Shown here: positions 35,486-43,972 of the stretch, piece after piece | How positions within the stretch are numbered: position 1 is the stretch's first letter | Layout: every line of letters starts with the position of its first letter | Source: Candidatus Rifleibacteriota bacterium | Lineage (GTDB): Bacteria; Riflebacteria; Ozemobacteria; Ozemobacterales; Ozemobacteraceae | Direction: 5' to 3' | DNA length: 64,000 bases | Assembly (NCBI GenBank): GCA_029564115.1 | Contig: JAKQQP010000210.1 | Coordinates: forward strand, 1 to 64,000 | Position numbers and translations under genes: made by a program | Notes under the pieces: model-generated | Database searches by the model: none | Told to the model about the DNA's origin: nothing | Seen by the model: only the letters and a program-made list of their open reading frames with translations

Positions 35486-38331
35486 AAAAGTTGTTTATAA
35501 CCTTGCTGATTTCGCTGATCGTATTTTTTCCGCCTGTCAGCGTTTATTATGCCATCAAATCTGCAGAACAGGTAAGACAGATTGAATTGAAGAACAGCCT
35601 CAACAGCGGCATCTTCGCAGACCTTGATCAGCTCAGCCGTTCGACAGATGAATCTAATCACCTGATCAGAGAGCACACCAGGTTCTGCCAAATACTCAGA
35701 GCTGACGGGCTCCACCTTCTGGCTGATCTAAACGCACCGATACTCGAAAATTTTCTGGCTTCGATGACCAGTGAATCAATAGCTAATGCTGGGTTTCCCT
35801 GCGAATTTGAATTTTTGATCTTTGATAAAAATGATAATTTCGTAAGATCGCTGCACTTCGGTCATGATTTGGGTCTGCGTGCTATTACACGGGGAGCCAG
35901 AAATGAAGAAGAATCGGGTCTGAACGACATGCTGCCCTGGCAAAAATTTTATGCCATGGCAGTTAAAGATTTTACCAACAATCGTATCACCAAACTGGCT
36001 ATTCGCAGGCCCGGAATTTGTCTTACCATGTCCGGGGAGCGAATAACGCCCCAGCTTTTCGTTCTCGCTTTCGGCGACCTTTCAGACATTTCTCTACAAA
36101 GGTGCATTCAGCTGAAAATCCAGCGTTTTCCTTCGCGCAACTACGGTATAGGAGCCTTTTTCCCCAAAACGGGCACCGCTTATTTCTCACATTTTTTTGC
36201 TGACCAGCCCGAATTACAGACGCAGACGGTTAAATTCGCCAGAAGCGACAATCTCGACAAATTCAACTTTTCAACAGGCGACTACAATATTTATTTTACC
36301 AGCTTCGACCCGTTGAAAAACTGCAGATTTTTCGCTGCAGTCCCCGGCGAACGTTTCGTGGCAAATGTTCCGAAATCTTATCGACTCTGGCTTGTAATCA
36401 TCTCGTTACTCTCATGCATATCGTTCAAGATAATCAGCGAAAAACTGCTGATGGGACGAGGCCCTGACGTCTCTTTCAAGTTTATGATTCCGGCAGTTTT
36501 TCTGTTTCTTGTTATCCAGCCCATATTTGCCTCAGCTTATCTCGCCGGCGAATTTTTCAGAGTCAGTTACAGCAACGAACGCAACCGCGTCATCAACGAT
36601 CTCAGCGATGATCTGGTAAATATAGATATGGCCACCTTCTACGGTGCCGGTAAAACTCTGAATCTAGCCCGCAGCTTCTCTTCGGTTGAAGAAATCGCGT
36701 CTTTTACCGGTCGAAGCTTCAACAACGACAATCAAAGCTTCATCCTCGACTTCATGAATAGGATGAGCGATCATCTGCAAGGCAGCCTGTTCTCTTCGTT
36801 CTGGCTTTACACTGAAGATGGTGGTTTTGCCGGAACCAAATCATTGCCAACCGGTGGATATCGAGTAGAAAGGTCAGACAATCTACTTGCAGAACTGTTT
36901 CATACCCGCTTCAAAGAAATCGTCGATCTGAAAAACCCTAAAAAAAACAGCTTTCTGAATTCTGATAAAAATCTGGACGCTGCCCTGAAAAACGAATATA
37001 TGATCGACTTTTTTATAAAAATTTTTGGTGCCGATACCTTTTACAAATTCAGGCAAAACAACGGCTTCATCATCGAAATTACAACGAACAGCCGCCGGGA
37101 GCAGGTTATTTCGAATCTGACAAGTCTGCATGGCCGCCCAAATGCTTATACCGCCTGGTATATCGAAAGAAACAACGGCAATTTCATACTCCCGGGGAAA
37201 AAACTGAACATAATCAGCCAGTCACCCCGCATTGCCCTGCACGGCGATGAACACTCGATTTCCAGTTTCAAGTTCAGCCTGGCAGAAATTTCGAAGAGAC
37301 ATCCAGAACTTTTTCGCATTGCAGAATCTTCGCATGTAACCAGAACTCGCAACGCCAGTATAGTAGAATCTGAAGATACTACTCAGATAAATATGGCCAT
37401 TCCGGCTCTTTATTCATATTTCACTATTGGTGGAAGTGAAGTCATGCCAGGTTTTACAGCCTTCCGCAGCGCAATGGCAAAAAGCATTGCCATGCCCGCA
37501 CTGGCAGCGATAATTTTCGGGGCTTTTCTTGCTTTTGCCGGGGCACTGTACTTTGTCTGGCCTTTGCGTGAGCTGACCAGAGCCACCACAATCGTTTCTG
37601 ACGGCGACTACAGCATAAGAATAAGCGAAGATCACCCTGATGAGTTTGCGGCGATGGGCAAATCATTCAACAACATGACCAACAGCCTTGAAGAAGGTGA
37701 AATGCTGAAGAATTTCGTTACCGACTCGGTTTTGCGCGAGATATCAGAGGCAGGGCATTTGAGTCTCGCCGAAAAAGCCGAAACAATGCAGGCCACGATC
37801 GTATTTGCCGCCATCTGCGGTTTTTCTGATTACCAGAAGTCTCATAACGCCAGGCAGGTTTTCGATCTTCTGCAACAGCTCCTGGTGTCCGCCGACAATG
37901 CAACCCAACAGTTCGGCGGTGAAATAGACAAAATGATCGAAGACAAGGTAATGGTAGTTTTTGAGCACCGCGACAAAAGTAATGAATTATGTATGCAACA
38001 GGCCATTAAAGCCGCCATCAACATTGCGCACTCAGTTGAGGCGGCAACCGGCATGAAAGTAGCCATCGGGGCAAATACCGGTCTTACAGTTGCGGGAATT
38101 ATGGGCGCTGAAAAAGCGAGGCTTTCACGCACAGTGGTCGGAGACCCGGTAAACCTTGCAGCCCGACTGGCTGCAGAAGCCTCTAAAATAAACGGCGGCA
38201 TTGTCATTTCCGGTCAAATGCTCGGTGCTGTGCCCGAAGAATACTTTACCGAAAAGCTGCCGATCAAAACCGTCAAAGGCAAAACCCAGACGATAGAGGC
38301 CTACATGATTTTAAAACGGGAGGCAACATAA
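35482..38331 (+). CDS. Class III cyclase, B-type chain 2 (Lys/Asn/Arg subunit), membrane sensor
   Basis: A 949-residue paralogue of the first B chain; both share the IASFTG segment after the third span. Spans are near 4-24, 305-322, 335-355 and 669-693, followed by HAMP and a cyclase domain. The first metal Asp is Ala777 (VFAAICGF) and Asp821 is kept. Lys817, Asn891 and Arg895 are all present, and Thr884 gives the class IIIb signature. It complements the preceding A chain in the same way as the first pair, so the A-B unit has probably duplicated as a block. It overlaps ggt by one base (TAATG). Confidence 0.88.
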   Translation: MKKLFITLLISLIVFFPPVSVYYAIKSAEQVRQIELKNSLNSGIFADLDQLSRSTDESNHLIREHTRFCQILRADGLHLLADLNAPILENFLASMTSESIANAGFPCEFEFLIFDKNDNFVRSLHFGHDLGLRAITRGARNEEESGLNDMLPWQKFYAMAVKDFTNNRITKLAIRRPGICLTMSGERITPQLFVLAFGDLSDISLQRCIQLKIQRFPSRNYGIGAFFPKTGTAYFSHFFADQPELQTQTVKFARSDNLDKFNFSTGDYNIYFTSFDPLKNCRFFAAVPGERFVANVPKSYRLWLVIISLLSCISFKIISEKLLMGRGPDVSFKFMIPAVFLFLVIQPIFASAYLAGEFFRVSYSNERNRVINDLSDDLVNIDMATFYGAGKTLNLARSFSSVEEIASFTGRSFNNDNQSFILDFMNRMSDHLQGSLFSSFWLYTEDGGFAGTKSLPTGGYRVERSDNLLAELFHTRFKEIVDLKNPKKNSFLNSDKNLDAALKNEYMIDFFIKIFGADTFYKFRQNNGFIIEITTNSRREQVISNLTSLHGRPNAYTAWYIERNNGNFILPGKKLNIISQSPRIALHGDEHSISSFKFSLAEISKRHPELFRIAESSHVTRTRNASIVESEDTTQINMAIPALYSYFTIGGSEVMPGFTAFRSAMAKSIAMPALAAIIFGAFLAFAGALYFVWPLRELTRATTIVSDGDYSIRISEDHPDEFAAMGKSFNNMTNSLEEGEMLKNFVTDSVLREISEAGHLSLAEKAETMQATIVFAAICGFSDYQKSHNARQVFDLLQQLLVSADNATQQFGGEIDKMIEDKVMVVFEHRDKSNELCMQQAIKAAINIAHSVEAATGMKVAIGANTGLTVAGIMGAEKARLSRTVVGDPVNLAARLAAEASKINGGIVISGQMLGAVPEEYFTEKLPIKTVKGKTQTIEAYMILKREAT

Positions 38332-39971
38332 TGCCAGACACAAAAATGACGAACAGCCAATTTGGTGAGATTGCCAAAACAGGCCAGGCCGCCTGGCTTA
38401 CAGCTCTATTCTGCGTGTTATTTTTTCTGTCAGCGGTTTCTGCCCACTGTTCAGAAAATCTCTCAGCAGATAGAATCTTCAGTTGTTCGGGTGATGGCGG
38501 AGCAATCAGCTGTGGGCACCCGGCCGCCGCAAAAATTGCCGTCGAGATTCTCAAGCAGGGGGGCAATGCTGTAGACGCTGCCGTAGCCGCCTCGTTTATG
38601 CTTGGAGTTGTTGATTTTTCCAATTCTGGGATCGGCGGTGACGGTTTTGCTCTGGTGCACTCTCCAAATGGCAGTATCGTTGCCTTCGACGGCTCAACAC
38701 GCCGCCCAGGGCTTGAGAAACAAAAAATTCTGAATTATGCAGGCCTGCCGACTCTGCCAGAAATGCTGCTGAAGCTTTTGCGACTCTACGGGCACAAAAG
38801 CCCGGCAGAAGTCATGGCACCAGCGATAAAAGCCTGTCTCGAGGGGTTCAAAGTCAGCTCTTATCTCGAAAGAGTGGTTGAGAAAAAGCTTCTCAACTGC
38901 AAAGACCCGGCCACAACGGCATTTCTTGCCCCGGATGGCTACCCGCTTCGGGCCGGTCAGATTTTTAAACAGCCCGTTCTTGCCAGAACGCTTCTGCAAA
39001 TGGCAACTGATGGTGGCAGGTCATTTTATCGCGGCGACGAAGCAAGAAAAACGCTTGCTGACCTGCAAAAAAAAGGCTCGGCATATCAGCCTGAAGACTT
39101 TGCCCGTTATCGAAGTCTGCCAACAAAACCGCTGCGCTACGACTATCAGGACTTCAGTATTTATGGTAATCCGCCGCCAGCCTGCTCACTTGCGACGATC
39201 AAACTCGCCCTCGATCTTCTGCAAAGCGGCGCACCGCTTTTCCCTGACAACGGCAACGAGTTGCTGAACATTGCCAGAGCCGGCCAGAAAGTCATTTCGA
39301 CAAAGTATAACAGTCTTGCGTCTTGTATAAACAGGCACGACGATTTTTTCGCAATGGTCGACCGCGCCCGGATACAGGCCAAAAACGATACCGGTGAGAA
39401 CAGCGATATCGTGGATACCAACACCACTCATCTATGCGTGTGGGACAAACAGGGTATGGCGGTTTCAATCACCCTGACGCTTGGCAATCATTTTGGAACG
39501 GGTGAGCTTGCGCCGGGTGGCTTTTTTTATAACAACGGCTTGCGCAATTATACAGAGCAGGTTGCCGGCTACCCGGCCGATTACCCTGAAAATGCCGGCC
39601 CGATTTCGGCCAAATCTCCGGTTATGGTGGTGCAAAATGGCAGGCTGTGGCTCATTCTCGGAGGTGCCGGCTCTGACCGAATAATATTCAATACGGCAGT
39701 GACCATGGCCCGTGTCATGAGTGGTTACAGTCTGAGGCAGAGCATAGCTGCACCCAGGTTTTATCTGGATTACCGCAACCGCCTGACGCTCGAATGGCAC
39801 CCTGATCAGCGTCTTCTCGCCGAAGCCGCTGCAATGCTGCCAGACGTGAGTATTAAGCCCGGTTGTGATGATTTTTTCGGGTTGATCAGCGCCATCAGCC
39901 GCAAAAAAGACGGCAGTCTGGAAACGGCTGCCGATCATCGTCGTGATGGTTCCTGTGCGGTAGAACCCTGA
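38331..39971 (+). CDS. ggt: Gamma-glutamyltransferase (glutathione hydrolase) family
   Basis: A 546-residue exported N-terminal nucleophile hydrolase. A membrane/signal segment (AAWLTALFCVLFFLSAVSA) is at about 20-39. The motifs GGNAVDAAVAASFMLGV and SGIGGDGFALVH open the large subunit. Autocleavage is expected at Asn364-Thr365 in NTTHLCVWD, freeing Thr365 as the nucleophile of a small subunit of about 182 residues. The usual GSPGG oxyanion loop reads GGAGSDR, and the family R.TAP-type substrate arginine region is FDGSTRRPG, so substrate preference may differ. The enzyme transfers or hydrolyses gamma-glutamyl groups of glutathione or other peptides in the periplasm. Its start is joined to the fourth cyclase gene (TAATG), making it the last gene of the cyclase operon. 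Confidence 0.9.
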   Translation: MPDTKMTNSQFGEIAKTGQAAWLTALFCVLFFLSAVSAHCSENLSADRIFSCSGDGGAISCGHPAAAKIAVEILKQGGNAVDAAVAASFMLGVVDFSNSGIGGDGFALVHSPNGSIVAFDGSTRRPGLEKQKILNYAGLPTLPEMLLKLLRLYGHKSPAEVMAPAIKACLEGFKVSSYLERVVEKKLLNCKDPATTAFLAPDGYPLRAGQIFKQPVLARTLLQMATDGGRSFYRGDEARKTLADLQKKGSAYQPEDFARYRSLPTKPLRYDYQDFSIYGNPPPACSLATIKLALDLLQSGAPLFPDNGNELLNIARAGQKVISTKYNSLASCINRHDDFFAMVDRARIQAKNDTGENSDIVDTNTTHLCVWDKQGMAVSITLTLGNHFGTGELAPGGFFYNNGLRNYTEQVAGYPADYPENAGPISAKSPVMVVQNGRLWLILGGAGSDRIIFNTAVTMARVMSGYSLRQSIAAPRFYLDYRNRLTLEWHPDQRLLAEAAAMLPDVSIKPGCDDFFGLISAISRKKDGSLETAADHRRDGSCAVEP

Positions 39972-39983
39972 TCAAACAGGGTT
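39964..39983. terminator. Short bidirectional hairpin over two convergent stop codons
   Basis: AACCCTG (39964-39970) pairs with CAGGGTT (39977-39983) around loop ATCAAA. The stem covers the ggt stop (39969-39971) and touches the stop of the minus-strand gene (39982-39984). The following T-run is weak on either strand, so its strength is uncertain. Confidence 0.5.
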
Positions 39984-41448
39984 AAAACGAAACGTCGTTT
40001 CCTTCGCCGGGGTAGTAATCGTCGTCATCGACTGAGCCACCATCGCCGTAGCTCCCGCTGGGGGGGGCCGGATAATCTTCATAATCATCTGCCGGCGGCG
40101 GCGGTGGAACATCTTCATCGGCGTAATCGGAAGGCGGTTCAGGGTAATCATCCGATACGCTCTCGGTAAATGAGTCGGGGCGCAACATATCATCTTCGCC
40201 GCCATCGCCTTCGTCATAATCTGACGGCGGCGGTGGGCTTGACTCCCAGGAAGGTTGTGCAGGTGTGATGGTGATCTCATCGCTTCCTTCGAAAGCGGGT
40301 TCCTGGTATGAGTCGATTTCGCCGAAGTCGTTGCCCTGAGAAACAGTCAGTTCATCAGGAATTTCGCCGGGCATGATCCCGCCATAGGCTTCGATTTTGG
40401 GAAGACTGAGAGTTTCGAGGATTTTTTCGCGCAGATTGGTCATATGCTTCATCATCTGCAGACTGCCGTGATAAAAATTCATCACCACAAGTTTGCGCCC
40501 GAGGGGTATCAGAACCATATGAGTAAAAAGGCGGCGATTGTTTTTCATGAAATGAAACAGAACATGGCCAATCTCGACACCAGCCAGTTCACTTTTCCAC
40601 TGGTCGAAAAGGCGCGGCTGAAATGGCATCAGACTTTCTTTGATGGCTTTGCCAACCTGGGAAAGGTTTTGCGGAGCATCATAGGTAGCGGCCTGTACAT
40701 GAAGAAGGAACTGGCCGTCAAAAGCTCCGACCGAGGCAAGCAGCGCCGGGCTGATGTTTTCTCTGACGAGGTAGTCATTCGGCACCATGAAACTGAATTC
40801 GAATTCGCGGTTACGTATCGGCCTGAAACCACGCTTTTCGCCGTAGAATGGCCTGAGGCCGGCCACATAATTATCGATGCCAATGCCTTTGAGAGCATCT
40901 TTAAATGTCTGGGTAAGCCTCTGATTGTTGAGAACGTAATCGTAGATATACCAGCGATCATTGAGATAGCGGCAATAAACGACAAATTCGAATTTGCCTC
41001 TGGTGGTATCGATTCGAACGACGATCTTACTCTGAACTTTGTTATGGTAGCGAGGGTTCGAGTAGTCGATCTTGGCGCCACCGGCAACACGATTCATTAT
41101 TTTTGACAAAAAACGAAACTCGTTGCGGTGTGTCTGAATCTGAAAAGCAAAAAGTTCGCGATATTCGGCAGCGTTCATGCGTTTGATCTGGCGGTCGAAT
41201 ATCAGGGCCAAAAAGGTCTGCACATCGAAATTAGCCAGACAGATATCGAATTCACCGGCCATCAGGCCGCCCATGAATTCATAAACCATGGGGATCGGAG
41301 TCGGTAACTCTGATCTGGCCCCGGGTGGCTCAGGAATATCTACGAGCAGACCGTCTGCATCGACTATCTGGGCATAAGCCACCGACGTAAGTGCAGCCAG
41401 CAGGAAAACGACAGCGGTTAAAATGTTGCTTATTTTTTTTGCTACCAT
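39982..41448 (-). CDS. Exported protein with acidic proline-rich C-terminal tail, function unknown
   Basis: A 488-residue protein I do not recognise. A signal peptide (ILTAVVFLLAALTSVAYA) is followed by a mixed alpha/beta region of about 350 residues. That region includes RTYRELF-like helices and strands such as FEFVVYCRYLNDRWYIYDYV, reminiscent of NTF2-like or Mce-type folds, though this is only an impression. The last 100 residues are almost all Pro, Asp, Glu, Tyr, Ser and Gly (repeats like PPPSDYDEGDGGEDD), highly acidic and certainly disordered. They might bind calcium or cell-wall polymers. The promoter has a perfect TTGACA but no ribosome-binding site precedes the ATG, so the mRNA is probably leaderless. 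It diverges from tatA. Confidence 0.8.
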   Translation of the reverse strand: MVAKKISNILTAVVFLLAALTSVAYAQIVDADGLLVDIPEPPGARSELPTPIPMVYEFMGGLMAGEFDICLANFDVQTFLALIFDRQIKRMNAAEYRELFAFQIQTHRNEFRFLSKIMNRVAGGAKIDYSNPRYHNKVQSKIVVRIDTTRGKFEFVVYCRYLNDRWYIYDYVLNNQRLTQTFKDALKGIGIDNYVAGLRPFYGEKRGFRPIRNREFEFSFMVPNDYLVRENISPALLASVGAFDGQFLLHVQAATYDAPQNLSQVGKAIKESLMPFQPRLFDQWKSELAGVEIGHVLFHFMKNNRRLFTHMVLIPLGRKLVVMNFYHGSLQMMKHMTNLREKILETLSLPKIEAYGGIMPGEIPDELTVSQGNDFGEIDSYQEPAFEGSDEITITPAQPSWESSPPPPSDYDEGDGGEDDMLRPDSFTESVSDDYPEPPSDYADEDVPPPPPADDYEDYPAPPSGSYGDGGSVDDDDYYPGEGNDVSF

Positions 41449-41455
41449 GACATAT

Positions 41456-41484
41456 AGACTAAATCACCCCTGTAGAATTGTCAA
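41456..41484 (-). promoter_or_regulatory. Putative leaderless promoter of the acidic-tail protein gene
   Basis: On the minus strand, a perfect TTGACA (41484-41479), 17 bases and TAGTCT (41461-41456). Predicted start is 41449, one base before the ATG. Confidence 0.5.
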
Positions 41485-41485
41485 T

Positions 41486-41518
41486 CCGGGCAAAAAGTTT
41501 GCCCGGGCAAAGTTTTTT
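41486..41518. promoter_or_regulatory. Nested inverted repeats upstream of tatA
   Basis: CCGGGCAAA (41486-41494) pairs with TTTGCCCGG (41498-41506) around AAG. A second, mutually exclusive palindrome, TTTGCCCGGGCAAA, spans 41498-41511 and is followed by a T-run at 41513-41518. The two cannot form together. It could be an operator between the divergent promoters or an attenuator-like terminator for incoming transcripts. Confidence 0.4.
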
Positions 41519-41523
41519 AACCC

Positions 41524-41553
41524 TTGAAGAGGGTCTCGGCAAAATGCTAGAAT
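41524..41553 (+). promoter_or_regulatory. Putative promoter of tatA and the TPR/M23 operon
   Basis: TTGAAG (41524-41529), 18 bases and TAGAAT (41548-41553), with TG upstream giving an extended -10 (TGCTAGAAT). Predicted start near 41560, then GGAG at 41574-41577 before the ATG at 41586. Confidence 0.6.
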
Positions 41554-41585
41554 CTGATGCAGCACTTGCTAATGGAGATATAAAT

Positions 41586-41783
41586 ATGGGCATTGGCTTC
41601 ACTGAACTGGTGGTAATACTCGTCATCATCCTGATTCTCTTCGGCCCCGGCAAGCTCCCTGAAATAGGGAAAGCTCTTGGTCGCGGCATCAGAGAATTCA
41701 AAGATGCCCAGAAAGATCATCGAAACCCCTATCGCAACGATTCAGACGATAAAGACGACGACGACTCCGATAAACAGAGCTGA
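41586..41783 (+). CDS. tatA: Sec-independent translocase component TatA/TatE
   Basis: A 65-residue single-span protein with the TatA pattern: a short N-terminal helix ([22 protein letters not shown]) containing the FGPGKLPE hinge, an amphipathic helix ([13 protein letters not shown]) and an acidic tail. TatA forms the pore that lets folded proteins cross the inner membrane with TatC. I start at the ATG at 41586 with GGAG upstream; the longer frame from 41478 runs through the promoter. No tatC is in the window. It sits 41 bases before a TPR protein gene. Confidence 0.92.
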   Translation: MGIGFTELVVILVIILILFGPGKLPEIGKALGRGIREFKDAQKDHRNPYRNDSDDKDDDDSDKQS

Positions 41784-41824
41784 GTCAAAATCTGTCGCAC
41801 CCTTCAACAACCGGAGACACACAA

Positions 41825-43972
41825 GTGAAAAAGCTCGATTTCGCCTCTATTTCCTTCTGTAATTTTTTCAATTTAAAAAAACAGGCCCTCGCTGTCATGC
41901 TGATTTTTGCTGTCTTCGGCATGTTGGCGCTGCAGCCAGTTCGTGCAGACACGCCAGAACAGCGCGAGCAATACCGCTATGCCCTCGGGCTCGTGCAACG
42001 CCATCTTTATGAAGAAGCAGCCAAGGTTCTGTCACGCCTTCTGTCGGAGCCAAAATCTTTTTCTCAGGCTGACGGCGCGCTGTTCTGGCTTGCCGAATGC
42101 GAATACCGCCAGAAGAATCACGTCAAGGCCGCCGGCCTGTACAGTAAGCTCCTCAAAGATTACCCTAACAGTATTTTTCGCGATCGTGCCGCTTATGGCC
42201 TTGCCTGGGCTCACACCAACGACAACAATCCTAAATCGGCAGTAGAAGCCTTCGCCAGAGTGAGTCGCAATGATCTGCCGCTCTGGATAGACGCTAATCT
42301 CAAACGCGGATTTCTGATGGTTAAATACAACATGGACACCGAGCAGACAGTCAGAAACTACGAAGAACTTCTGAAAGAGCCGACATTGAACGACTCACAG
42401 CGTTTTGAAGCTCATCTGCAGGCTGGGGTCGGCAAGTTCAACCAGAGCATTTTCAAGCAGGCTCTCGATCATTTCGCTAAAGCGCTCGACAAGTGCCCTG
42501 AAGATAAAAAACAGGCTCTGCAGTTTTATATCGCTGAGTCCCATTTCAGGCTCAAAGATTATGCACAGGCCGCCAGTGAATACGGCAAGACAATCGCTCT
42601 CGGGCCTGATAACAATCTCGGCCAGAAATCGGCCTATTCACTTGCCTGGTGTCACATAAGACTTTCTGAGCCACAAAAAGCTGTGACTCTTTTCGAAAAA
42701 CAGGCTGGCAACCCTGCCTCCGTCGTCAGAAAAGACTCGATAAAAAACCTGGTGGATCTGTTGATGAACATGCACCAGTATGATAAAGCCATAGACTGGG
42801 TTACCAGAACCGTCAGCGCCCTCGACGCGGCTGACCAGCCTGATCTTGATTTCATCAAGGCTCTCGCCCTTTCCCGCACCGGCGAATTCGAAAAAAGCCT
42901 GAGAGCCTTTGAAGGCTTCCTGAAAAAATACCCCAAAAGCAACAAAATTCACGAAGCCAATTACCAGTCCGGACTGGTAAATATTGCGCTGAGCCGCTTC
43001 AAAGAAGCTATCGAAAATTTCGAAAAAGTGACTTCCGAAAAAATAGACCCCGACCTGCGTGAAAGAGCCATCTACAGAATCGGCGAATGCTGGTTCAACC
43101 TGGGTAATGTTACCCTGGCCGGAGATTTTTTCAACCGGGTAATCAAGCAGTTTCCCAAAGGCAAAGCAAGGTTTGATGCTCTATTTCAGATCGGTGAACT
43201 CGCCTATCTGCAAAACAGCTACGCCGACGCCCTCACCGCCTTCGAAACAATCTCTGCCAGCAGCAACGAACTGGCTCCACAGGCAACCTTCAGATCTGGC
43301 GAGGTATTGATGAAAGCAGGCCGACATGAAGAAGCAATCAGCCGTTTTCAGCAATATCTCGACAAAAATCCGAACGGCAAACTCAAAGAAGACGCTATCT
43401 TTAAAATCGGGCTGTGCTGGCTCGAACTTAAAGACCAGGGGCAGGCTCTGGCGGCATTTTCTCAGTTGCTCGACGCCACCGGGTATTTTCGCCAGGAAGC
43501 CAGATTCAACATTGCAGAAATAGCACGCGAACTGGGTAACCACCCGCTTGCAATTCAGCATTACAAAGCAATCACAGCTGAAGAACCCAACCACCCGCTC
43601 GCCTCAAAAGCCAGAAGAGCTGCAGGCATCTCTCTTTATGCCAGTGGTGATTTTAAAGCAGCAATAGAAGCTTTGTCAGCAATCCTCAAAGACTACCCGG
43701 CTACCGATGCCGCCATTCCAGAAACAAGGTTGTGGCTCGGCAAGAGCCTTATCGCTTCTGGTGAGATCGATAACGGCATACTTGAAATACTCAAAGTGCC
43801 CGTTCTCTACCCTGGCAACAGTTTCATCGCTGAAGCCTATGCCGAAGCGGCACGAGCTTATGCCCGCCAGAACAATCAAGGCAAGTCTAGAATGATGTAT
43901 GAAGAGCTGTTAAAGGCAAAACCATCTCAGGCGTTGCGAGAAGAAGCAGAACAGGCACTGAAAAAACCATGA
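41825..43972 (+). CDS. Exported tetratricopeptide-repeat protein
   Basis: A 715-residue protein made almost wholly of TPR units, with recurrent patterns such as A...Y.K.L.DYPNS...D.A.Y.LAW and F..VIKQFPKGKARFDALF.IGE. It resembles YbgF/BamD-type exported TPR proteins. The GTG start (ribosome-binding site GGAGA) is followed by an N-terminal hydrophobic segment (ALAVMLIFAVFGMLALQPVRA) that acts as a late-placed signal peptide, so the repeats lie outside the inner membrane. No enzymatic domain is present. It is probably a scaffold for envelope complexes. It overlaps the M23-like gene by 4 bases. Confidence 0.88.
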   Translation: MKKLDFASISFCNFFNLKKQALAVMLIFAVFGMLALQPVRADTPEQREQYRYALGLVQRHLYEEAAKVLSRLLSEPKSFSQADGALFWLAECEYRQKNHVKAAGLYSKLLKDYPNSIFRDRAAYGLAWAHTNDNNPKSAVEAFARVSRNDLPLWIDANLKRGFLMVKYNMDTEQTVRNYEELLKEPTLNDSQRFEAHLQAGVGKFNQSIFKQALDHFAKALDKCPEDKKQALQFYIAESHFRLKDYAQAASEYGKTIALGPDNNLGQKSAYSLAWCHIRLSEPQKAVTLFEKQAGNPASVVRKDSIKNLVDLLMNMHQYDKAIDWVTRTVSALDAADQPDLDFIKALALSRTGEFEKSLRAFEGFLKKYPKSNKIHEANYQSGLVNIALSRFKEAIENFEKVTSEKIDPDLRERAIYRIGECWFNLGNVTLAGDFFNRVIKQFPKGKARFDALFQIGELAYLQNSYADALTAFETISASSNELAPQATFRSGEVLMKAGRHEEAISRFQQYLDKNPNGKLKEDAIFKIGLCWLELKDQGQALAAFSQLLDATGYFRQEARFNIAEIARELGNHPLAIQHYKAITAEEPNHPLASKARRAAGISLYASGDFKAAIEALSAILKDYPATDAAIPETRLWLGKSLIASGEIDNGILEILKVPVLYPGNSFIAEAYAEAARAYARQNNQGKSRMMYEELLKAKPSQALREEAEQALKKP

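Noticed and set aside
26681..38331. Treating A or B cyclase chains as decaying pseudogenes
   Set aside because: All four frames are full length, overlap precisely and lose complementary rather than random residues in both pairs.
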